From Vibrio spartinae (lineage in GTDB: Bacteria; Pseudomonadota; Gammaproteobacteria; Enterobacterales; Vibrionaceae), in the NCBI RefSeq assembly GCF_024347135.1, contig NZ_AP024907.1, positions 1,479,001 to 1,543,000 of the forward strand: a stretch of DNA of 64,000 nt. The letters are read 5' to 3'. Below, piece by piece: positions 39,400-49,863 of the stretch. A program made the translations under genes and the position numbers. A model generated the notes under the pieces. The model saw nothing but the letters and a program-made list of their open reading frames with translations, ran no database searches and was not told the origin of the DNA. Position 1 is the first letter of the stretch. Each line of letters starts with the position of its first letter.

Positions 39400-39413
39400 T
39401 TGATCTGGATCAA
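39400..39413. promoter_or_regulatory. FNR-type site 2 upstream of cydA (perfect palindrome)
   Basis: TTGATCTGGATCAA is a perfect TTGAT-N4-ATCAA box, the consensus of the oxygen-sensing regulator FNR, 215 bp before the cydA start. FNR control of cydAB is established in E. coli, where ArcA also acts. Confidence 0.75.
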
Positions 39414-39627
39414 GACAAGCCTTGTCGATAAACCCTTTGAAAGCTTACGCGTTTGAAAGTAGTATTTCGGCAATATGTATTTTACTTGATTAATATTTAT
39501 TCAAATAAAAATACACGTTGATGTAACAAATGTTCTGCTTTTCTAGCATTTTTTGACAGGTATGAATTGATAAAATTTGGTTGCTTTAATCTGAGTGGTG
39601 TCTTTCAGCCGACACAAAGGAGTTATC

Positions 39628-41214
39628 ATGATTGACATAGTTGATCTATCGCGGTTGCAGTTCGCGCTTACTGCGATGTATCACTTCCTGTTTGTTCCTT
39701 TGACTCTAGGGATGACGTTTTTACTCGCTATTATGGAGTCACTTTATGTGATGACCGATAAGCAAATCTATAAGGATATGACAAAATTCTGGGGTAAGCT
39801 GTTCGGAATTAACTTTGCTCTGGGCGTTGCTACAGGGCTAACAATGGAATTTCAGTTTGGTACAAACTGGTCGTATTACTCGCATTACGTTGGCGACATT
39901 TTTGGGGCTCCTCTTGCCATCGAAGCGTTAGTTGCTTTCTTCCTTGAATCTACATTCGTCGGTTTGTTCTTCTTCGGATGGGATCGACTTTCAAAACGTC
40001 AACACTTAGTGACAACATGGCTTGTTGCATTAGGTTCTAACTTCTCTGCTCTTTGGATTCTTGTCGCCAATGGCTGGATGCAAAATCCAGTTGGTTCCGA
40101 CTTTAACTTCGAAACCATGCGTATGGAAATGGTGAGCTTTGCTGAGGTCGTGCTAAACCCTGTCGCTCAGGTGAAATTTGTTCACACTGTCGCATCGGGT
40201 TACGTGACTGGTGCCATGTTTGTTTTAGGGGTGAGTGCTTATTATCTGCTGAAAGGGCGTGATATTGCTTTTGCTCGTCGTTCATTTACCGTTGCCGCAT
40301 CATTTGGCATGGCTGCAATTCTTTCTGTTATCGTCTTAGGTGATGAGTCTGGTTACGAATTGGGTGATGTTCAAAAAGTAAAATTGGCTGCAATTGAAGG
40401 TGAATGGCATACAGAAGAAGCACCGGCATCGTTTACCCTGTTTGGTTTCCCGAATCAGGAAACGATGCATACAGATTTTGCGATTAAGATCCCTTATGTA
40501 ATGGGTATTATTGCAACTCGCTCGCTGGATACGCCTGTAAAAGGCTTAAGTGATCTACGTGAAGAACACCTTGAACGGATTCGTAATGGGATGTATGCGT
40601 ATGAGCTGCTCCAAAAATTACGTGCCGGTGATACTTCAGAAATGAATCGCGATGCCTTCAATGAAGTGAAATCTGATCTGGGCTATGGCATGTTGCTGAG
40701 ACGTTATACGGATGATGTAGCAAATGCGTCAGAAGAACAGATTCAGGCCGCTGCTGATGATTCACTGCCAACAGTCTGGCCATTATTCTGGTCGTTCCGG
40801 ATCATGGTTGCTTGTGGTGTTATCATGTTGCTCGTCTTCGCCGCTGCATTTGTTCAGACATGTCGTCAGAAAATTGAGCAGAAAAACTGGGTACTCAAAG
40901 CTGCACTTTACAGTATTCCTCTGCCGTGGATTGGTGTTGAAGCTGGTTGGTTTGTCGCGGAATATGGTCGTCAACCATGGGCTGTTGGTGAAATTCTCCC
41001 TGTACATATCGCGAATTCTGCATTGAGTGTCAGTGAGTTAGTTATCTCTCTGCTGGCGATCCTTGCACTATATACCGCGTTCCTTGTTGCCGAAGTTTAC
41101 CTGATGTTGAAATTTGCTCGCAAAGGTCCAAGTAGTCTAAAAACTGGGCGTTATCATTTTGAGCAAAATGCGACTTCAGCAACAGATCAAGTTAATCGTC
41201 AGGTAGAAGCTTAA
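39628..41214 (+). CDS. cydA: Cytochrome bd oxidase subunit I CydA
   Basis: The quinol-oxidising subunit of high-affinity oxidase bd. The ATG at 39628 has AAGGAG six bases before it and gives 528 residues (E. coli 522); a longer frame start at 39595 lacks support. His19 in '[15 protein letters not shown]', a heme b595 ligand, is in place. Further family blocks are '[16 protein letters not shown]', '[13 protein letters not shown]' (as [15 protein letters not shown]) and the Q-loop region with 'GYGMLLRRY'. Nine or so membrane helices are evident. It is the first gene of cydABX-ybgE. Confidence 0.98.
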   Translation: MIDIVDLSRLQFALTAMYHFLFVPLTLGMTFLLAIMESLYVMTDKQIYKDMTKFWGKLFGINFALGVATGLTMEFQFGTNWSYYSHYVGDIFGAPLAIEALVAFFLESTFVGLFFFGWDRLSKRQHLVTTWLVALGSNFSALWILVANGWMQNPVGSDFNFETMRMEMVSFAEVVLNPVAQVKFVHTVASGYVTGAMFVLGVSAYYLLKGRDIAFARRSFTVAASFGMAAILSVIVLGDESGYELGDVQKVKLAAIEGEWHTEEAPASFTLFGFPNQETMHTDFAIKIPYVMGIIATRSLDTPVKGLSDLREEHLERIRNGMYAYELLQKLRAGDTSEMNRDAFNEVKSDLGYGMLLRRYTDDVANASEEQIQAAADDSLPTVWPLFWSFRIMVACGVIMLLVFAAAFVQTCRQKIEQKNWVLKAALYSIPLPWIGVEAGWFVAEYGRQPWAVGEILPVHIANSALSVSELVISLLAILALYTAFLVAEVYLMLKFARKGPSSLKTGRYHFEQNATSATDQVNRQVEA

Positions 41215-41232
41215 GGCGAGGAGAAGAATATT

Positions 41233-42366
41233 ATGGATTACGAAATCTTACGATTTATATGGTGGATCCTGATTGGTGTGCTGTTTGTCGGCTTCGCTAT
41301 TGCAGATGGATTCGATATGGGGGTCGGTGCCTTGGTACCGATCATCGGGAAAAATGACACAGAACGTCGTGTCATGATTAACTCGATTGCGCCTCACTGG
41401 GATGGTAACCAAGTTTGGTTAATTACTGCTGGTGGTGCTTTATTTGCTGCGTGGCCTTTAGTCTATGCAACATCATTCTCTGGTTTCTACCTTGCAATGA
41501 TTGTTACTTTGGCGGCTTTATGGCTTCGTCCTTTAGCGCTAGATTATCGTTCAAAAATTGAAGACACCAAATGGCGTAATACTTGGGATATCTGTATCTC
41601 TATCAGTGGCTTTGTACCACCATTGATCATTGGTGTGGCATTCGGTAATTTATTACAGGGTGTCCCTTTTGAACTGAATGAGTTCTTGATGCCAAGTTAT
41701 CACGGTTCGTTCTTCGGACTACTGAATCCATTTGGTATCGTGTGTGGTTTGGTCAGCGTCCTGATGTTTGTGCTTCAAGGTGCGTCTTGGTTACAAATGA
41801 AGACCTCTGATGCCGTCCATACTCGAGCTCGTAGCGTCGCCCAGCTTTGTGGTGTGCTTATCGCTGCTCTTTTTGTGGCTGCTGGTTTTTGGGTGCAACA
41901 CATTGATGGTTATGTGATCACGAGTACAATGGATCATCTTGCATCATCAAATCCGTTGAATAAAGAAGTGGCTCGTGAGTCTGGTGCGTGGATGGCAAAC
42001 TTCAATCAATATCCATTGCTATGGTTGGCACCAATTCTAGGCACAGCGATGCCATTGATTGCTGTTATTGCATCTCGAATGGAAAAAGGCGGTATCGCAT
42101 TTATTGCTTCGAGTTTGACCAATGCTGGCATTATATTTACGGCTGGATTTGCAATGTTCCCGTTTATCATGCCTTCAAGTCTGGCACCAAGTAGTAGTCT
42201 GACCATATGGGATTCAACATCCAGTGAGCTGACGTTGCAACTGATGACGGGCATTGCCTTTGTGATGGTACCAATTATTCTTGGGTATACTTGTTGGTCG
42301 TACTATAAAATGTTTGGTCGTATCAATAATAAGTATGTCGAAGACAACAAAAATTCACTTTATTAA
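41233..42366 (+). CDS. cydB: Cytochrome bd oxidase subunit II CydB
   Basis: The second structural subunit of the bd oxidase. The 377 residues open [36 protein letters not shown] (cited in part), with '[27 protein letters not shown]' typical of CydB. Eight to nine membrane helices. It lies 18 bp after cydA with GGCGAGGAG upstream of the ATG. The length is similar to E. coli (379). Confidence 0.98.
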   Translation: MDYEILRFIWWILIGVLFVGFAIADGFDMGVGALVPIIGKNDTERRVMINSIAPHWDGNQVWLITAGGALFAAWPLVYATSFSGFYLAMIVTLAALWLRPLALDYRSKIEDTKWRNTWDICISISGFVPPLIIGVAFGNLLQGVPFELNEFLMPSYHGSFFGLLNPFGIVCGLVSVLMFVLQGASWLQMKTSDAVHTRARSVAQLCGVLIAALFVAAGFWVQHIDGYVITSTMDHLASSNPLNKEVARESGAWMANFNQYPLLWLAPILGTAMPLIAVIASRMEKGGIAFIASSLTNAGIIFTAGFAMFPFIMPSSLAPSSSLTIWDSTSSELTLQLMTGIAFVMVPIILGYTCWSYYKMFGRINNKYVEDNKNSLY

Positions 42367-42380
42367 CGAGGAGCTAAGTT

Positions 42381-42488
42381 ATGTGGTATTTTGCATGGAT
42401 TCTAGGCGTCTTACTGGCTTGTTCTTTCGGCATCATCAATGCACTGTGGTTAGAACATGCAGAGATGATGGATAAAGATAGTGAATGA
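42381..42488 (+). CDS. cydX: Cytochrome bd accessory subunit CydX
   Basis: A 35-residue single-helix protein beginning MWYFAWILGVLLACSFGII, almost identical to E. coli CydX (37). It is needed for stable, active bd oxidase. A GAGGAG lies nine bases before the ATG, 14 bp after cydB. It overlaps the ybgE GTG by eight bases. Confidence 0.96.
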   Translation: MWYFAWILGVLLACSFGIINALWLEHAEMMDKDSE

Positions 42489-42783
42489 TTTTTCTGCCTT
42501 AATTGCGCAGTGGCATCGTCCCATTGATCGTATCTTTTATCGAATACTATTAATGGGCCTTGCTTTCTACCATGTTGCATTGCTGATGTGGAATCCACAC
42601 ACTTATGCAGCAGCAATTGGTGGTTTTAATCTGGGAGTTGTCGCTCTGTTGATCTTGGCTATCTGTGCCAGCATGATCTTCGGTGTTGGCTTTAAACCGA
42701 GACGATGGTTTTGGCAGATTATATTTTCACCTTATCTTGCCGGATGCATATTGGTTTACTTCAGTTTGATTCGAATGAGCTGA
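42481..42783 (+). CDS. ybgE: Cyd operon protein YbgE
   Basis: A 100-residue inner-membrane protein (E. coli YbgE 97) with about three helices. It begins with GTG inside the end of cydX: MNDFSALIAQWHRPIDRIFYRIL. It has 'MWNPHTYAAAIGGFN' and a basic stretch 'GVGFKPRRWFWQ'. It always accompanies cydABX in this group; its exact role is unknown. The cyd operon terminator follows 33 bp later. Confidence 0.93.
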   Translation: MNDFSALIAQWHRPIDRIFYRILLMGLAFYHVALLMWNPHTYAAAIGGFNLGVVALLILAICASMIFGVGFKPRRWFWQIIFSPYLAGCILVYFSLIRMS

Positions 42784-42815
42784 ATAAATAAGCGGCCAGT
42801 ATCCTATCTATAAAG

Positions 42816-42843
42816 AAAACGCAGCCTTTTGGCTGCGTTTTTT
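42816..42843 (+). terminator. cyd operon terminator
   Basis: AAAACGCAGCC (42816-42826) pairs with GGCTGCGTTT over a TTTT loop, with a terminal run of six Ts. A strong canonical terminator. Confidence 0.9.
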
Positions 42844-42938
42844 GTTCAAAAATTAAAATTCATCCCGTCTCACTCATGCGAAAGTGTTTGAGTTGCGTTA
42901 TAGTAAACGATTGTTGTAAATCCGTTGAGGGGCGTTAA

Positions 42939-43346
42939 GTGCATCATTCTAAATCAGCTTTTTTTCGATTTCCTGTGACGATCTATTATGAAGATACCGA
43001 TGCTGGCGGTGTGGTATACCACTCAAACTATCTTAAATTTTTTGAACGAGCACGAACGGAAATGCTCCGAGAGCAAGGGGTATGTCAGCGAGAGTTATTG
43101 GAACAAAAAATTGGCTTTGTGGTCCGAAGCATGGAGATTGATTTTCTGAAAGCTGCGCGTTTGGATGACAATTTAGTTGTCTTAACTCAGTTAACCGAGA
43201 AAAGAAAGGCTTCTTTAATATACTGTCAGGAGCTGGTTAATCCTCATGAAGAGGTATTGTGTCGAGCAATAGTTAAGGTAGCATGTATTGACATGCAAAA
43301 AATGAAACCCCAATGTATTCCCGACGCGGTATTTTCGGAGAAGTAA
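42939..43346 (+). CDS. ybgC: Acyl-CoA thioesterase YbgC
   Basis: A hot-dog fold thioesterase at the head of the tol-pal operon. The GTG at 42939, behind GAGGGG, gives 135 residues. It contains the family catalytic block '[31 protein letters not shown]' (cited in part) with the Asp in YEDTDAGG. Homologues hydrolyse acyl-CoA or acyl-ACP and bind the phospholipid-synthesis complex. The stop is immediately before the tolQ start region. Confidence 0.95.
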   Translation: MHHSKSAFFRFPVTIYYEDTDAGGVVYHSNYLKFFERARTEMLREQGVCQRELLEQKIGFVVRSMEIDFLKAARLDDNLVVLTQLTEKRKASLIYCQELVNPHEEVLCRAIVKVACIDMQKMKPQCIPDAVFSEK

Positions 43347-43348
43347 CA

Positions 43349-44032
43349 GTGAGTGCTGAAATTTCAATTCTTGATCTTTTTTTACAGGCTAGTTTTCTAG
43401 TCAAAGTGGTGATGATGATTCTCTTAGGCATGTCAATCATGTCATGGGCGATGATTTTTAAAAGAACCAAAGCATTATCGGCGGCTGAAAAGCAAGCGGC
43501 TTCATTTGAGGACCGTTTCTGGTCCGGCACGGATTTGGCTGTTTTATACCAAGACGTGAAAAGTAGAAAAGACCAGTTGAGTGGCAGTGAAGAGATTTTC
43601 TATTCCGGTTTTACTGAGTTCGCTCGGTTAAGAAAAAACCATGCCGGCGAAGCTAATTTTGTCATGGATGGGACATCGAGAGCCATGCGAGTTGCTGTCT
43701 CCCGAGAAGTTGAATCATTGGAAACTCATCTCCCGTTTCTGGCGACAGTCGGTTCAATTAGCCCTTACATTGGGTTGTTTGGTACGGTATGGGGGATTAT
43801 GCACGCATTTATTGCGTTAGGTGCGGTAAAACAAGCAACATTAGCGATGGTTGCCCCCGGTATTGCAGAAGCGCTTGTTGCAACGGCAATGGGGCTTTTT
43901 GCTGCCATTCCTGCGGTGATGGCTTACAACCGACTGACGACTGTTGTCAGTAAACTCGAAATGAATTACGCGACATTCTCTGAGGAGTTTCATAGTATTC
44001 TTCATCGTCAGGCAATGACTGGTAGGGAGTAA
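43349..44032 (+). CDS. tolQ: Tol-Pal system proton channel subunit TolQ
   Basis: The inner-membrane motor component of Tol-Pal. I choose the GTG at 43349 (227 residues), with CGGAGAA eight bases upstream, because it gives [22 protein letters not shown], matching E. coli 'MNILDLFLKASLLVKL'. The longer frame start at 43313 lies inside ybgC. Three membrane helices and '[22 protein letters not shown]' (cited in part) with the pore helices '[22 protein letters not shown]' are conserved. Confidence 0.96.
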   Translation: MSAEISILDLFLQASFLVKVVMMILLGMSIMSWAMIFKRTKALSAAEKQAASFEDRFWSGTDLAVLYQDVKSRKDQLSGSEEIFYSGFTEFARLRKNHAGEANFVMDGTSRAMRVAVSREVESLETHLPFLATVGSISPYIGLFGTVWGIMHAFIALGAVKQATLAMVAPGIAEALVATAMGLFAAIPAVMAYNRLTTVVSKLEMNYATFSEEFHSILHRQAMTGRE

Positions 44033-44037
44033 GCTTT

Positions 44038-44478
44038 ATGGCGGGTTACCAACCAAAGAAGCGTAAAATGACCGCAGAAATTAATGTGGTACCCTATATC
44101 GATGTGATGTTGGTTTTGTTAATCATTTTTATGGTGACTTCTCCGTTTATCACTCAGGGCGTGGATGTTGAACTACCAAAAACTGAAACAGCGAAACCAG
44201 CATCCGATTTGGTCGGTGATGATGGTAGCTTCATTATTGTAGAAATTAATAAGGAAGGCAGCTTGGGGGTCAGTATCAATAATGAACCTTTCAAACGGGG
44301 ACTATCCTTACAGGATGCAATTGTTCTGGTAAAAGCTGAGCTGAGTTTACATCCGGATTCACCTGTTGCAGTCGGTGGTGAGGCGACAAGCCCCTATGCG
44401 GAGATTGTGCATGTGCTGGATGAGCTGAGTAAAGCTGGTATTCCAAAGGTTGGTTTGTTAACAGAGATCAGGGAATAA
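44038..44478 (+). CDS. tolR: Tol-Pal system proton channel subunit TolR
   Basis: A 146-residue ExbD/TolR protein with one helix, 'INVVPYIDVMLVLLIIFMV', whose aspartate (D24 by count) is the proton-carrying residue. A periplasmic domain follows, ending 'GIPKVGLLTEIRE'. It is five bases from tolQ and forms the TolQR motor that drives TolA. Confidence 0.97.
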   Translation: MAGYQPKKRKMTAEINVVPYIDVMLVLLIIFMVTSPFITQGVDVELPKTETAKPASDLVGDDGSFIIVEINKEGSLGVSINNEPFKRGLSLQDAIVLVKAELSLHPDSPVAVGGEATSPYAEIVHVLDELSKAGIPKVGLLTEIRE

Positions 44479-44492
44479 GCAGTATAACCTTC

Positions 44493-45503
44493 ATGAAAAA
44501 GAGAGAAGACAAGCGCTCAGGTTTTACAAAGCCACTGATAATTTCTATCGTGTTGCACGTGATTTTAATTGGTTTATTGCTTTGGGGCGGACAGTTTTAT
44601 CAGGAAAAGCCGCATCCGACCGGTAATATGGTTCAGGCGGTCGTGATTGATCCGGCATTGGTGCATCAACAGGCACAACAGATTAAAGCGACTCGAGAAG
44701 CGGCTGCCCGCAAGGAAAAAGATCGGCTTGATCGTCTGCGACGTGAAAGTGAACGCCTTGAAAAGAATCGTAGAGCTGAAGAAGAGCGAATCCGGCAGTT
44801 AAAACAACAGCAAGCCCGTGAGGCGAAAGCAGCCAGGAAAGCGGAGCAGCAGCGTAAGCAGAAAGAGCAAGAGCGACAAGCTGAAGAGCAGCGTGCAGCG
44901 AAAGCTGAGGCTGCAAGAAAAGCCAAAGAGGCTGCCATTGCAAAAGCGGAACAGCAACGAATTGAACGCGAGAAAGCGGCTAAGCTAGCAGCAGACAAAG
45001 CACGTAGAGAGCGTGAAGCAGCGGAGAAAGCAGAGCAGGAACGTTTAGCAAAAGAAAAAGCAGCAAAGGCTGCTGCCGAGAAGGCTCGACAGGAAAAAGA
45101 GCGCCTGAAAAAGCTGGAAAAGGAAAGAAAGCAGCGAGAAGCGGCCTTAGATGATATTTTTTCCGGTCTACAGGCTGAAGAGCAACAAAATTCTAGTGCT
45201 CGGAGTCAATATATTGCTAACGAAGTTGGACGTTACGGAGAAATCTACAAACAGCTTATCCGGCAAAATTTACGCGTAGAAGATACGTTTAAAGGCAAAA
45301 ATTGTCGGGTTAATCTGCACCTGATTCCTACAGGCAGCGGTGCAATTGTTGGCAGTTTGAAAGTGTTAGGGGGGAACTCGGCTGTTTGTGCTGCGACGCA
45401 GCGAGCGGTGGCGCAGGTCCCGTCTTTTCCTCTGCCAAAAGATGACCCGGATGTTATCAATAAGCTAAAAGACATTAATATAACAGTTGAACCGAATATA
45501 TAA
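44493..45503 (+). CDS. tolA: TolA, periplasm-spanning coupling protein
   Basis: A 336-residue TolA. An N-terminal anchor helix ('PLIISIVLHVILIGLLLWGG') contains the SHLS-like His used by TolQR. A very long Ala/Lys/Glu/Arg helical domain II follows (about 60-245; repeated 'AEAARKAKEAAIAKAEQQR'-type sequence), then a globular domain III with two cysteines ('GKNCRVNLHLIPTG', 'GNSAVCAATQRAV') that contacts TolB/Pal. The repeated domain is the normal family architecture, not a mobile repeat. Confidence 0.96.
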   Translation: MKKREDKRSGFTKPLIISIVLHVILIGLLLWGGQFYQEKPHPTGNMVQAVVIDPALVHQQAQQIKATREAAARKEKDRLDRLRRESERLEKNRRAEEERIRQLKQQQAREAKAARKAEQQRKQKEQERQAEEQRAAKAEAARKAKEAAIAKAEQQRIEREKAAKLAADKARREREAAEKAEQERLAKEKAAKAAAEKARQEKERLKKLEKERKQREAALDDIFSGLQAEEQQNSSARSQYIANEVGRYGEIYKQLIRQNLRVEDTFKGKNCRVNLHLIPTGSGAIVGSLKVLGGNSAVCAATQRAVAQVPSFPLPKDDPDVINKLKDINITVEPNI

Positions 45504-45537
45504 TTTTGACTGAAGTATCAGAGAAAAGGAAAAGCTT

Positions 45538-46890
45538 GTGTTACAGCGATTGATTTTGAGTTGTATGTTCCTCGTAATATCAGGCATACACACCGCAAAT
45601 GCAGCATTAGAGCTCGTCATTACTGATGGGATTAACTCAGCGAGGCCGATCGCGATCGTTCCGTTTCAATGGGAGGGGAAGCGTCAATTACCAGAAGATG
45701 TTTCAGGTGTGGTTGCTTCGGATTTACAGCGAAGTGGCAAGTTTAGTCCTGTTGCGACCAGCAATATGCCCCAGACGCCTTATGACGAATCCGCTGTTGA
45801 TGTGGATGCATGGACTCGGCTCGGGGTCGATTCATTATTGACCGGAACCATCAAGCAAAATGCAGCGGGTAATTATGTGATCCATTACCAGTTGGTTGAT
45901 ATTGTCCAGGCGCAATTACTGAAGGGTAAAAGACAGTCCCTCACAGAAGATGGTCAACTTGTTGAGTCCAAAGATTATGTTTTACTCAATAATATTGCGA
46001 CGGTTTCCCCGAAACGTCTCCGTGAATACGCGCATCGCATTTCCGATTTAGTCTATGAGAAACTAACAGGGGATAAAGGGGCGTTTTTAACGCGGATTGC
46101 CTATGTCGTTGTACATGACGGTGAAAAGTATCCTTATCAGCTGAGAATCTCAGACTATGATGGCTACAATGAACGGCTGGTTCTCAGCTCTAAACAGCCA
46201 TTAATGTCTCCCGCTTGGTCTCCGGACGGTAAGAAACTGGCTTATGTCAGTTTCCAAAATGGACATGCTGAAATCTATGTCATGAACATTTATACGGGTA
46301 AACGTGAAAAAATATCGTCATTTCCTCGTCACAATGGTGCGCCAGTATTCTCACCGGATGGTAAGTCACTAGCCATAGTCTTGTCGAAATCGGGGAGTTT
46401 ACAGGTCTACATCATGGATTTAGCGACGAAGAAAATTCGTCAAATAACGCGGGGTAGATCAAATAATACAGAGCCTTTTTGGTATCCAGATGGAAAATCT
46501 CTGATATTTACCTCAGATCGGGGTGGTAAACCACAGATATATAAAGTAGATTTGTCTTCTGGCGTGATAAATCGTCTTACTTGGCAGGGCTCACAAAATT
46601 TAGGTGGGCAGATTACGCCTGATGGAAAATTCTTGATCATGGTGAATAAAAACCAGTCAGGATTTAACTTGGCAAAGCAAGATTTGGAAACCGGTAGTGT
46701 GCAAATTTTGACAAGAACTTTGCTCGATGAGTCTCCAAGTATTGCGCCTAACGGTGGTATGGTTATTTATAGTTCGATTTATAATAAAACCAATGTATTA
46801 TCTATGGTTTCTATTGACGGGCGATTTAAAGCCAGGTTACCAGAAACAAACGGACGTGTAAGAGCGCCGGCGTGGTCACCGTTTTTGTAA
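45538..46890 (+). CDS. tolB: Tol-Pal periplasmic protein TolB
   Basis: A 450-residue periplasmic protein starting with GTG at 45538 behind AAAAGGA. The signal peptide ends 'HTANA' before [16 protein letters not shown], the family-typical mature N-terminus. An N-terminal alpha/beta domain is followed by a six-bladed propeller with repeated '[11 protein letters not shown]', '[10 protein letters not shown]', '[15 protein letters not shown]' and '[10 protein letters not shown]'. It binds Pal and TolA. Confidence 0.97.
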   Translation: MLQRLILSCMFLVISGIHTANAALELVITDGINSARPIAIVPFQWEGKRQLPEDVSGVVASDLQRSGKFSPVATSNMPQTPYDESAVDVDAWTRLGVDSLLTGTIKQNAAGNYVIHYQLVDIVQAQLLKGKRQSLTEDGQLVESKDYVLLNNIATVSPKRLREYAHRISDLVYEKLTGDKGAFLTRIAYVVVHDGEKYPYQLRISDYDGYNERLVLSSKQPLMSPAWSPDGKKLAYVSFQNGHAEIYVMNIYTGKREKISSFPRHNGAPVFSPDGKSLAIVLSKSGSLQVYIMDLATKKIRQITRGRSNNTEPFWYPDGKSLIFTSDRGGKPQIYKVDLSSGVINRLTWQGSQNLGGQITPDGKFLIMVNKNQSGFNLAKQDLETGSVQILTRTLLDESPSIAPNGGMVIYSSIYNKTNVLSMVSIDGRFKARLPETNGRVRAPAWSPFL

Positions 46891-46921
46891 TGAGTCATGA
46901 TTAAAAAATAAGGAAAAGAAG

Positions 46922-47464
46922 ATGCAACTGAATAAAGTTCTTAAAGGGCTATTGATTGCACTACCAGTACTCGCGGTTACTGCGTGTAGTTCGAGTGATG
47001 ATGCAGTGAGTGCCTCAGGAAATGAGACGACGACGAACCAACCTACATCCGGCTCCGCAAATAGCACAGATACAACTGTTGTATCTCCCATGACTGATGA
47101 TGGTAAGCTTTCTGAGCAGGAACTAAAAGATAAGGTTATGCAAGAGCAAACAGTATTTTTTGCTTTTGATAACTCAGCAATTGCATCAGATTATGAAGAT
47201 ATGCTGTCAACTCATGCCTCTTATCTGAGTAAGCATCCAAGAGTTCACGTTACGATTGAAGGTCATGCCGATGAGCGTGGTACGCCTGAGTATAATATTG
47301 CTCTGGGTGAGCGTCGTGCAGAAGCCGTATATAAATATCTTCAGGCTCTTGGTGTGCAAACCAGCCAAATGTCAATTGTCAGCTATGGTGAAGAGAAACC
47401 ATTAGTACGCGGACATAACGCAGCTGCATACGCAAAAAATCGTCGTGCAGTGATTGTTTACTAA
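46922..47464 (+). CDS. pal: Peptidoglycan-associated lipoprotein Pal
   Basis: A 180-residue outer-membrane lipoprotein. The lipobox LAVTAC is at the end of the signal peptide (Cys22) and is followed by SSSDD. A Ser/Thr-rich linker leads to an OmpA-like domain with '[10 protein letters not shown]', '[20 protein letters not shown]' and '[15 protein letters not shown]', including the peptidoglycan-contact Asp/Arg residues. It anchors the outer membrane to the cell wall. Confidence 0.98.
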   Translation: MQLNKVLKGLLIALPVLAVTACSSSDDAVSASGNETTTNQPTSGSANSTDTTVVSPMTDDGKLSEQELKDKVMQEQTVFFAFDNSAIASDYEDMLSTHASYLSKHPRVHVTIEGHADERGTPEYNIALGERRAEAVYKYLQALGVQTSQMSIVSYGEEKPLVRGHNAAAYAKNRRAVIVY

Positions 47465-47484
47465 TCTAAAGAGTTTGATTAAAC

Positions 47485-48267
47485 ATGCTCGGTAACCTAA
47501 AGCGATCCATTGTGCTTACGTTACTGGTCAGTGCAGCAAGTCCAGTGCTTGCTGCACCCGCTCCAGTATCTGACTTAAGTGAAGGCATGGAACAACATGC
47601 GACTTCGGTGAGTCCTGAGACAAGAGTTGATCGTCTGGAACGTCTACTTCAAAACAGTAGTAAGCTGCGAGTACAAATGCAGCAGCAGATTGATGAAATG
47701 GCGACCGAGATTCAACACCTACGTGGTCAGGTAGAGAAAAATTCTCACGATATGGGGAAGATGCTCGATCGGCAGAGAGAGTTATTTGTTGAAATCGATA
47801 ATCTTAGAGAAAAGCTCAATTCAAAGCGCAGTCATGGGGCACAATCAGGTTCAACAACCAATGATCACTCTGCATCCTCTGGCACGTACAGCGAAAATGT
47901 TGATGAGCAAACGGCTTATCAAAATGCTGTTGATTTGATCCTGAAGAAAAAAGATTATGCTGGCGCGATTAACGCCTTCACTAAATTTCAGCGTGACTTC
48001 CCCAAATCTAATTTCGCGCCCAATGCACATTATTGGTTAGGTCAACTTTACTATGCCAAACGGCAGGATGATAAAGCGGTTGAAAGCTTTAAAGCTGTTT
48101 TAGACTTCCCTAAATCAAATAAACGTGCAGACGCGTTAGTCAAATTAGGTGATGTTGAGAAACGTCGCAAAAACACAAAGTTAGCGAATCAGTATTATCA
48201 ACAGGTGATTGATGAATATCCTGATACCGCTTCTGCTGAATCTGCAAAACGGTCTATGGCAAAATAG
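47485..48267 (+). CDS. cpoB: Cell division coordinator CpoB (YbgF)
   Basis: A 260-residue periplasmic protein and last gene of the tol-pal operon. The signal peptide ends 'SPVLA'. A trimeric coiled-coil segment (about 45-115, 'RVDRLERLLQNSSKLRVQMQQQ' region) is followed by a Ser/Gly linker and three tetratricopeptide repeats ('YQNAVDLILKKKDYAGAINAF', 'NAHYWLGQLYYAKRQDDKAVESF', 'ADALVKLGDVEKRRKNTKLA', each cited in part). It links Tol to PBP1B during septation in E. coli. Confidence 0.95.
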   Translation: MLGNLKRSIVLTLLVSAASPVLAAPAPVSDLSEGMEQHATSVSPETRVDRLERLLQNSSKLRVQMQQQIDEMATEIQHLRGQVEKNSHDMGKMLDRQRELFVEIDNLREKLNSKRSHGAQSGSTTNDHSASSGTYSENVDEQTAYQNAVDLILKKKDYAGAINAFTKFQRDFPKSNFAPNAHYWLGQLYYAKRQDDKAVESFKAVLDFPKSNKRADALVKLGDVEKRRKNTKLANQYYQQVIDEYPDTASAESAKRSMAK

Positions 48268-48323
48268 CATTGATAGACTGTAATGCTTTGCTAGCGCTAG
48301 TATCTGTATCTTGAATGAACACA

Positions 48324-48350
48324 AAAGGAGAACCTCGGTTCTCCTTTATG
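48324..48350 (+). terminator. tol-pal operon terminator
   Basis: AAAGGAGAAC (48324-48333) and GTTCTCCTTT (48338-48347) pair perfectly around CTCG, 56 bp after cpoB. The U-tract is short (TTTATG). Confidence 0.8.
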
Positions 48351-48402
48351 TTATCTGTCTTCTATTACCAATCCTGCTATCAATGAATTGTCCGGCTGGC
48401 TT

Positions 48403-48430
48403 TTGACACGTTGTAAAGAGCGTGTAAAAT
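48403..48430 (+). promoter_or_regulatory. Sigma-70 promoter of nadA
   Basis: A perfect -35 (TTGACA, 48403-48408) and a near-perfect -10 (TAAAAT, 48425-48430) are 16 bases apart, 35 bp before the nadA ATG. It also shows that in-frame starts upstream of it (48388) are not used. Confidence 0.75.
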
Positions 48431-48465
48431 GCGCTAATGACTGGAAATTGCGTAGAGCAAAAGCA

Positions 48466-49527
48466 ATGAGCCATATTACAGAACAGATTGAAACCGTGTA
48501 TCCGTTTCCACCGAAGCCGGAACCACTCTCAAAAGAACAGAAAGACTTTTATATAGGCGAGATAAAACGTCTCCTGATTGAGAAAGACGCCGTCTTAATT
48601 GCCCATTACTATACAGATCCTGAAATTCAGGCGTTGGCTGAAGCAACCGGCGGATTTGTCGGTGATTCATTGGAAATGGCAAAATTTGGCAATCGACATC
48701 CAGCCAAGACACTGCTGATTTGCGGTGTGCGTTTTATGGGGGAGTCAGCGAAGATCCTGACACCGGAGAAACGAATCCTCATGCCGACACTAGAAGCCGA
48801 ATGCTCTTTAGACTTAGGTTGTCCTGTAGATGAATTCTCCGCTTTCTGTGACGCTCACCCAGAGCATACCGTTGTGGTGTATGCGAATACTTCTGCAGCG
48901 GTAAAAGCCAGAGCAGATTGGGTGGTGACGTCTAGCATCGCATTAGAAGTTGTTGAACATCTGGACTCGGAAGATCAGAAAATTATCTGGGGACCCGATC
49001 GCCATCTGGGTGGATACATTGCGAACCAAACCGGTGCTGATATGTTGCTTTGGCATGGTGAATGTATTGTTCATGATGAGTTTTCAGCCGATGCGCTGAA
49101 GAAAATGAAAGCGTTATATCCGGAAGCGGCTGTTTTGGTTCACCCGGAATCCCCCGCCAGTGTTGTTGAGTTGGCTGATGCCGTCGGCTCAACAAGCCAA
49201 TTAATCAAAGCTGCGAAAGCTTTACCGCATCCACAAATGATTGTGGCAACGGATAAAGGTATTTTCTTTAAAATGCAGCAGCTTGTACCTGAAAAAGAGC
49301 TGATAGAAGCGCCTACAGCCGGTGCTGGCGCGACATGCCGAAGCTGTGCGCATTGCCCTTGGATGGCGATGAACGGGCTTCAGGCAATCGAGAAAGCCCT
49401 CAGAGACGGGGGAGATGAACACGAAATCTTTGTTGATGAGTCGATTCGGGTTAAGTCTCTGATCCCACTGAACCGCATGTTGGATTTCGCTGAGCAGTTG
49501 AATGTTTCTGTCAAAGGCAATGCATAA
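48466..49527 (+). CDS. nadA: Quinolinate synthase NadA
   Basis: A 4Fe-4S enzyme condensing iminoaspartate with dihydroxyacetone phosphate to quinolinate for NAD synthesis. The ATG at 48466 gives 353 residues (E. coli 347) starting [21 protein letters not shown]. Cluster cysteines are visible in 'ECSLDLGC' and '[18 protein letters not shown]'; '[13 protein letters not shown]' and '[21 protein letters not shown]' (cited in part) are conserved. It is the last core gene before the biosynthetic locus. Confidence 0.97.
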   Translation: MSHITEQIETVYPFPPKPEPLSKEQKDFYIGEIKRLLIEKDAVLIAHYYTDPEIQALAEATGGFVGDSLEMAKFGNRHPAKTLLICGVRFMGESAKILTPEKRILMPTLEAECSLDLGCPVDEFSAFCDAHPEHTVVVYANTSAAVKARADWVVTSSIALEVVEHLDSEDQKIIWGPDRHLGGYIANQTGADMLLWHGECIVHDEFSADALKKMKALYPEAAVLVHPESPASVVELADAVGSTSQLIKAAKALPHPQMIVATDKGIFFKMQQLVPEKELIEAPTAGAGATCRSCAHCPWMAMNGLQAIEKALRDGGDEHEIFVDESIRVKSLIPLNRMLDFAEQLNVSVKGNA

Positions 49528-49863
49528 ACGATGTTTATTGGATTTTTTAATGCACATCTTCCAAGGGAGATGTGCATTAACGAATGGTGACCGAATCAAA
49601 TTGATACTTTATAGAATCTACTCTCTGTTTGTTATGTGATTTATGAAATTAAAAGAATTTCTAACACTGCCGTTTTTTAGCGTTTGATAGCTGGTCCCTC
49701 TGCTTTAATCGAAATATAGTCATGTCTATGATGGAAAAGCAACTATATTTATATTCATGACTCCAAAATATAATCTCAGCCGTTACGGCAGATCATAGAT
49801 CAGGTCGGTACCTACTGAGCGTTATCGGGGATGGGCCAAGGCATAATTAAGATAGAGATAATT
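49528..49863. other. Core/accessory junction between nadA and the mbtH-like gene
   Basis: A 336-bp A/T-rich spacer. It starts with a 13-bp hairpin (49547-49580) and otherwise shows only A/T tracts and weak -10-like hexamers (TATATT near 49745). No integrase, direct repeat or att-like sequence is recognisable. It is where the conserved gene order ends. Confidence 0.6.
49547..49580 (+). terminator. Hairpin after nadA
   Basis: TTAATGCACATCT (49547-49559) and AGATGTGCATTAA (49568-49580) form a perfect 13-bp stem 19 bp after the nadA stop. No T-run follows, so it may end the mRNA with help from Rho or simply protect the 3' end. Confidence 0.6.

Larger units (their letters stand above)
39171..39627. 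other. Long promoter region of the cyd operon
   Basis: A 457-bp A/T-rich gap between ruvB and cydA. It carries two FNR-type palindromes (listed separately) and a strong AAGGAG ribosome-binding site at 39617-39622. No terminator hairpin for ruvCAB is clear. No gene is present. Confidence 0.7.

Noticed and set aside
44666..44998. Open leftward frame opposite tolA encoding a Ser/Ala/Cys-rich peptide
   Set aside because: It is the mirror of the repetitive Ala/Lys/Glu codons of TolA domain II; low complexity, no ribosome-binding site, no homologous look.
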